Shown piece after piece: positions 6,593 through 7,873 of a stretch of DNA of 7,873 bases. How positions within the stretch are numbered: the stretch's first letter is position 1; each line of letters starts with the position of its first letter. The stretch covers positions 17,369 to 25,241 of the forward strand of contig MGNS01000058.1 in NCBI GenBank assembly GCA_001795165.1, given 5' to 3'. The notes beneath the pieces were generated by a model. It was given only the letters and a program-made list of their open reading frames with translations, did not search any database and was not told the origin of the DNA. This DNA is from Chloroflexi bacterium RBG_16_57_11 (GTDB taxonomy: Bacteria > Chloroflexota > Anaerolineae > Anaerolineales > UBA4823). The translations under genes and the position numbers were made by a program.

Positions 6593-7873
6593 TTGAAAAA
6601 AAACAACAAAAAATCATTTTTCACTCCGGGCATTCTGCAGGAGTTCTCGTATCTTCTAATTCTGTTGTTACTGATCATCCTGTTTTTCTCCCCATACCTC
6701 TTTAGGTCGCCAGCTCCACTAATCATGCCGACCTCGAGTTTAGGGAGCGATCTGCCTCGAGAAGTGTGGCCCGTCGCCAGAATGGTAGAGCTCAGTTTAG
6801 GGAACGATTCGACAGTTCCGTTCTGGCGTTCTTATCATTTAAGCGGTTCACCTATACTCGGCCATCCTATAGCACCGATCCTGTATCCATTGTTCTGGTT
6901 GACACAAATTTTTACGATTTCATTTGGCTTAAATATTCTGGTTATGATTCATTTATGGATGATCGGTGTATGTACTTACCTGTTGCTGCGACTTGAATAT
7001 CAAACACAGCCAGCGGCGGCTTTTGTTGGCGCTTTTTTGTTTTCTATGACTCCGCGTTGGATCGCCTTAATCAGCGGCGGACATTGGAACTCGATCTATA
7101 GCATCGCCTGGTGGAGTTGCTCCTTGTTGTGTTTCTTCCGCTTCTGGTCGACAGGAAAATTCAGATGGGCTGTTTTCCTCGGCATCGCATTTGCCTTCCA
7201 GGCGCTGACTGATTTGAAATATTTGCTGTATGGCTTGATATTCATGGTTGTATGCAGTCTATATTTTATATTCCGAGATGGTACCAGCAGCCTGAGGGGT
7301 GGCTTGAAGAGGGGCGCCTGGCTTTTTCTTATCGCGGGGATAATTAGCATCGGTATCGCCTCGATTCAGCTATTTCCATATATAGAGCTTTATCCCTACA
7401 TCAATCGAACCTTGAGCCTGAAGGAAGCGGGTTTTGGCAGTCTTCCAATACCATTGTTATTGGGATTTTTATCTGTCCAGGAATTATATTTTCCGGAATG
7501 GATTACTTACGCAGGCGTCTGTGCTCTCATTCTAGTGGGGATTGGAATGCGATTAGGATGGACAGCAAAAGAGCGGTTTTGGGCAGTGGTAATTTTGATA
7601 TCGTTGCTCTTATGCCTGGGAGATCAAACACGGATATTCCAATTCATGTACTACAACATCCCGGGGTTTAAATTACTGCGTGTGCCTGCGCGTTGGTCGA
7701 TATATGCACTTTTTGGGATTGCCTTACTTGCTGCCTGGGGATTAGAGAAATGGCTTTCAGTCCAGAAGGATCAAATCAGGCGAGCATGGTTTGTCCCAAT
7801 CTTGCTGGGTTTATTTTACCTACCTGCGGCTGGATTTCGCTGGTTTTATCCTGAATTAATACCCTTCGACCTG
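6593..7873 (+). CDS. Multi-spanning membrane protein, YfhO/GT-C glycosyltransferase-like (3' end outside window)
   Basis: Open for 427 codons from TTG 6593 to the window edge, with no stop. A lysine/asparagine-rich N-terminus (KKNNKK) leads into TM1 (about 19-37). A large loop follows with SDLPREVWPVARM (Asp53, Glu57) and SGSPILGHPIAPILYPLFW, then many further hydrophobic segments. SGGHWNSIYSIAWW (His164) and NIPGFKLLRVPARWSIYALFGIALLAAWG (Arg367 in RVPARW) resemble YfhO-like and related GT-C membrane proteins, which are thought to transfer lipid-linked sugars at the outer face of the membrane. This is recognised from pattern memory; no substrate can be named. The acidic residues in the first loop are candidates for the GT-C metal or acceptor site. 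Its codons are richer in TTA, ATA and TTT than the genes before it, suggesting a different history. ligA ends 16 nt upstream. Confidence 0.8.
   Translation, partial: MKKNNKKSFFTPGILQEFSYLLILLLLIILFFSPYLFRSPAPLIMPTSSLGSDLPREVWPVARMVELSLGNDSTVPFWRSYHLSGSPILGHPIAPILYPLFWLTQIFTISFGLNILVMIHLWMIGVCTYLLLRLEYQTQPAAAFVGAFLFSMTPRWIALISGGHWNSIYSIAWWSCSLLCFFRFWSTGKFRWAVFLGIAFAFQALTDLKYLLYGLIFMVVCSLYFIFRDGTSSLRGGLKRGAWLFLIAGIISIGIASIQLFPYIELYPYINRTLSLKEAGFGSLPIPLLLGFLSVQELYFPEWITYAGVCALILVGIGMRLGWTAKERFWAVVILISLLLCLGDQTRIFQFMYYNIPGFKLLRVPARWSIYALFGIALLAAWGLEKWLSVQKDQIRRAWFVPILLGLFYLPAAGFRWFYPELIPFDL

Noticed and set aside
6766..7350. Frames at 6766-6996 (plus) and 7096-7350 (minus)
   Set aside because: Both lie inside the continuous membrane-protein frame that runs from 6593 to the window edge, and neither shows a recognisable domain.

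Overview
The window reads as ordinary chromosomal DNA from a GC-rich bacterium. The respiratory, redox and repair genes, and the protein styles of the mycoredoxin-like thiol protein, the CtaA and the large membrane protein, remind me of Chloroflexota (Anaerolineae-like). That assignment is from memory of family resemblance, not a search, and is tentative. No tRNA, rRNA, CRISPR array, transposase or phage gene is visible.

Left arm (minus strand, about 1-2601): a compact three-gene operon read leftwards encodes a glutaredoxin/mycoredoxin-like protein, an OmpR/PhoB-type response regulator, and a PhoR/WalK-type membrane sensor histidine kinase that runs off the left edge inside its ATP-binding domain. 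Gaps of 5 and 3 nt indicate one transcript with coupled translation. The kinase has no stop in the window, so a simple start-to-stop ORF search misses it, but its frame is open throughout and all its domains can be read.

Centre (about 2582-2602): the two arms diverge from a very tight point. The thiol-protein ATG (minus) and the best ATG of the plus-strand DUF72 gene share the palindrome CATG, so any promoter for one arm lies inside the coding sequence of the other. An extended -10-like box sits just upstream of the plus-strand ATG, suggesting a leaderless DUF72 mRNA.

Right arm (plus strand, 2600-7873): a DUF72/YecE-family protein is followed 16 nt later by heme A synthase (ctaA). A 118-bp spacer then holds a palindromic repeat element built of CTCTGTGG-like octamers. 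Next come NAD-dependent DNA ligase (ligA) and, 16 nt further on, a TTG-started multi-spanning membrane protein of the YfhO/GT-C-like type that runs off the right edge. This last gene is clearly more AT-rich than its neighbours.

Functionally, ctaA implies aerobic respiration with an a-type cytochrome oxidase. The thiol protein plus two-component system could link redox or nutrient state to gene expression, but the inducing signal cannot be read from the sequence. LigA is a housekeeping replication and repair enzyme. I did not find a convincing new multi-gene system. The items most worth a second look are the overlapping divergent start codons, the palindromic repeat, and the thiol-protein/two-component operon.
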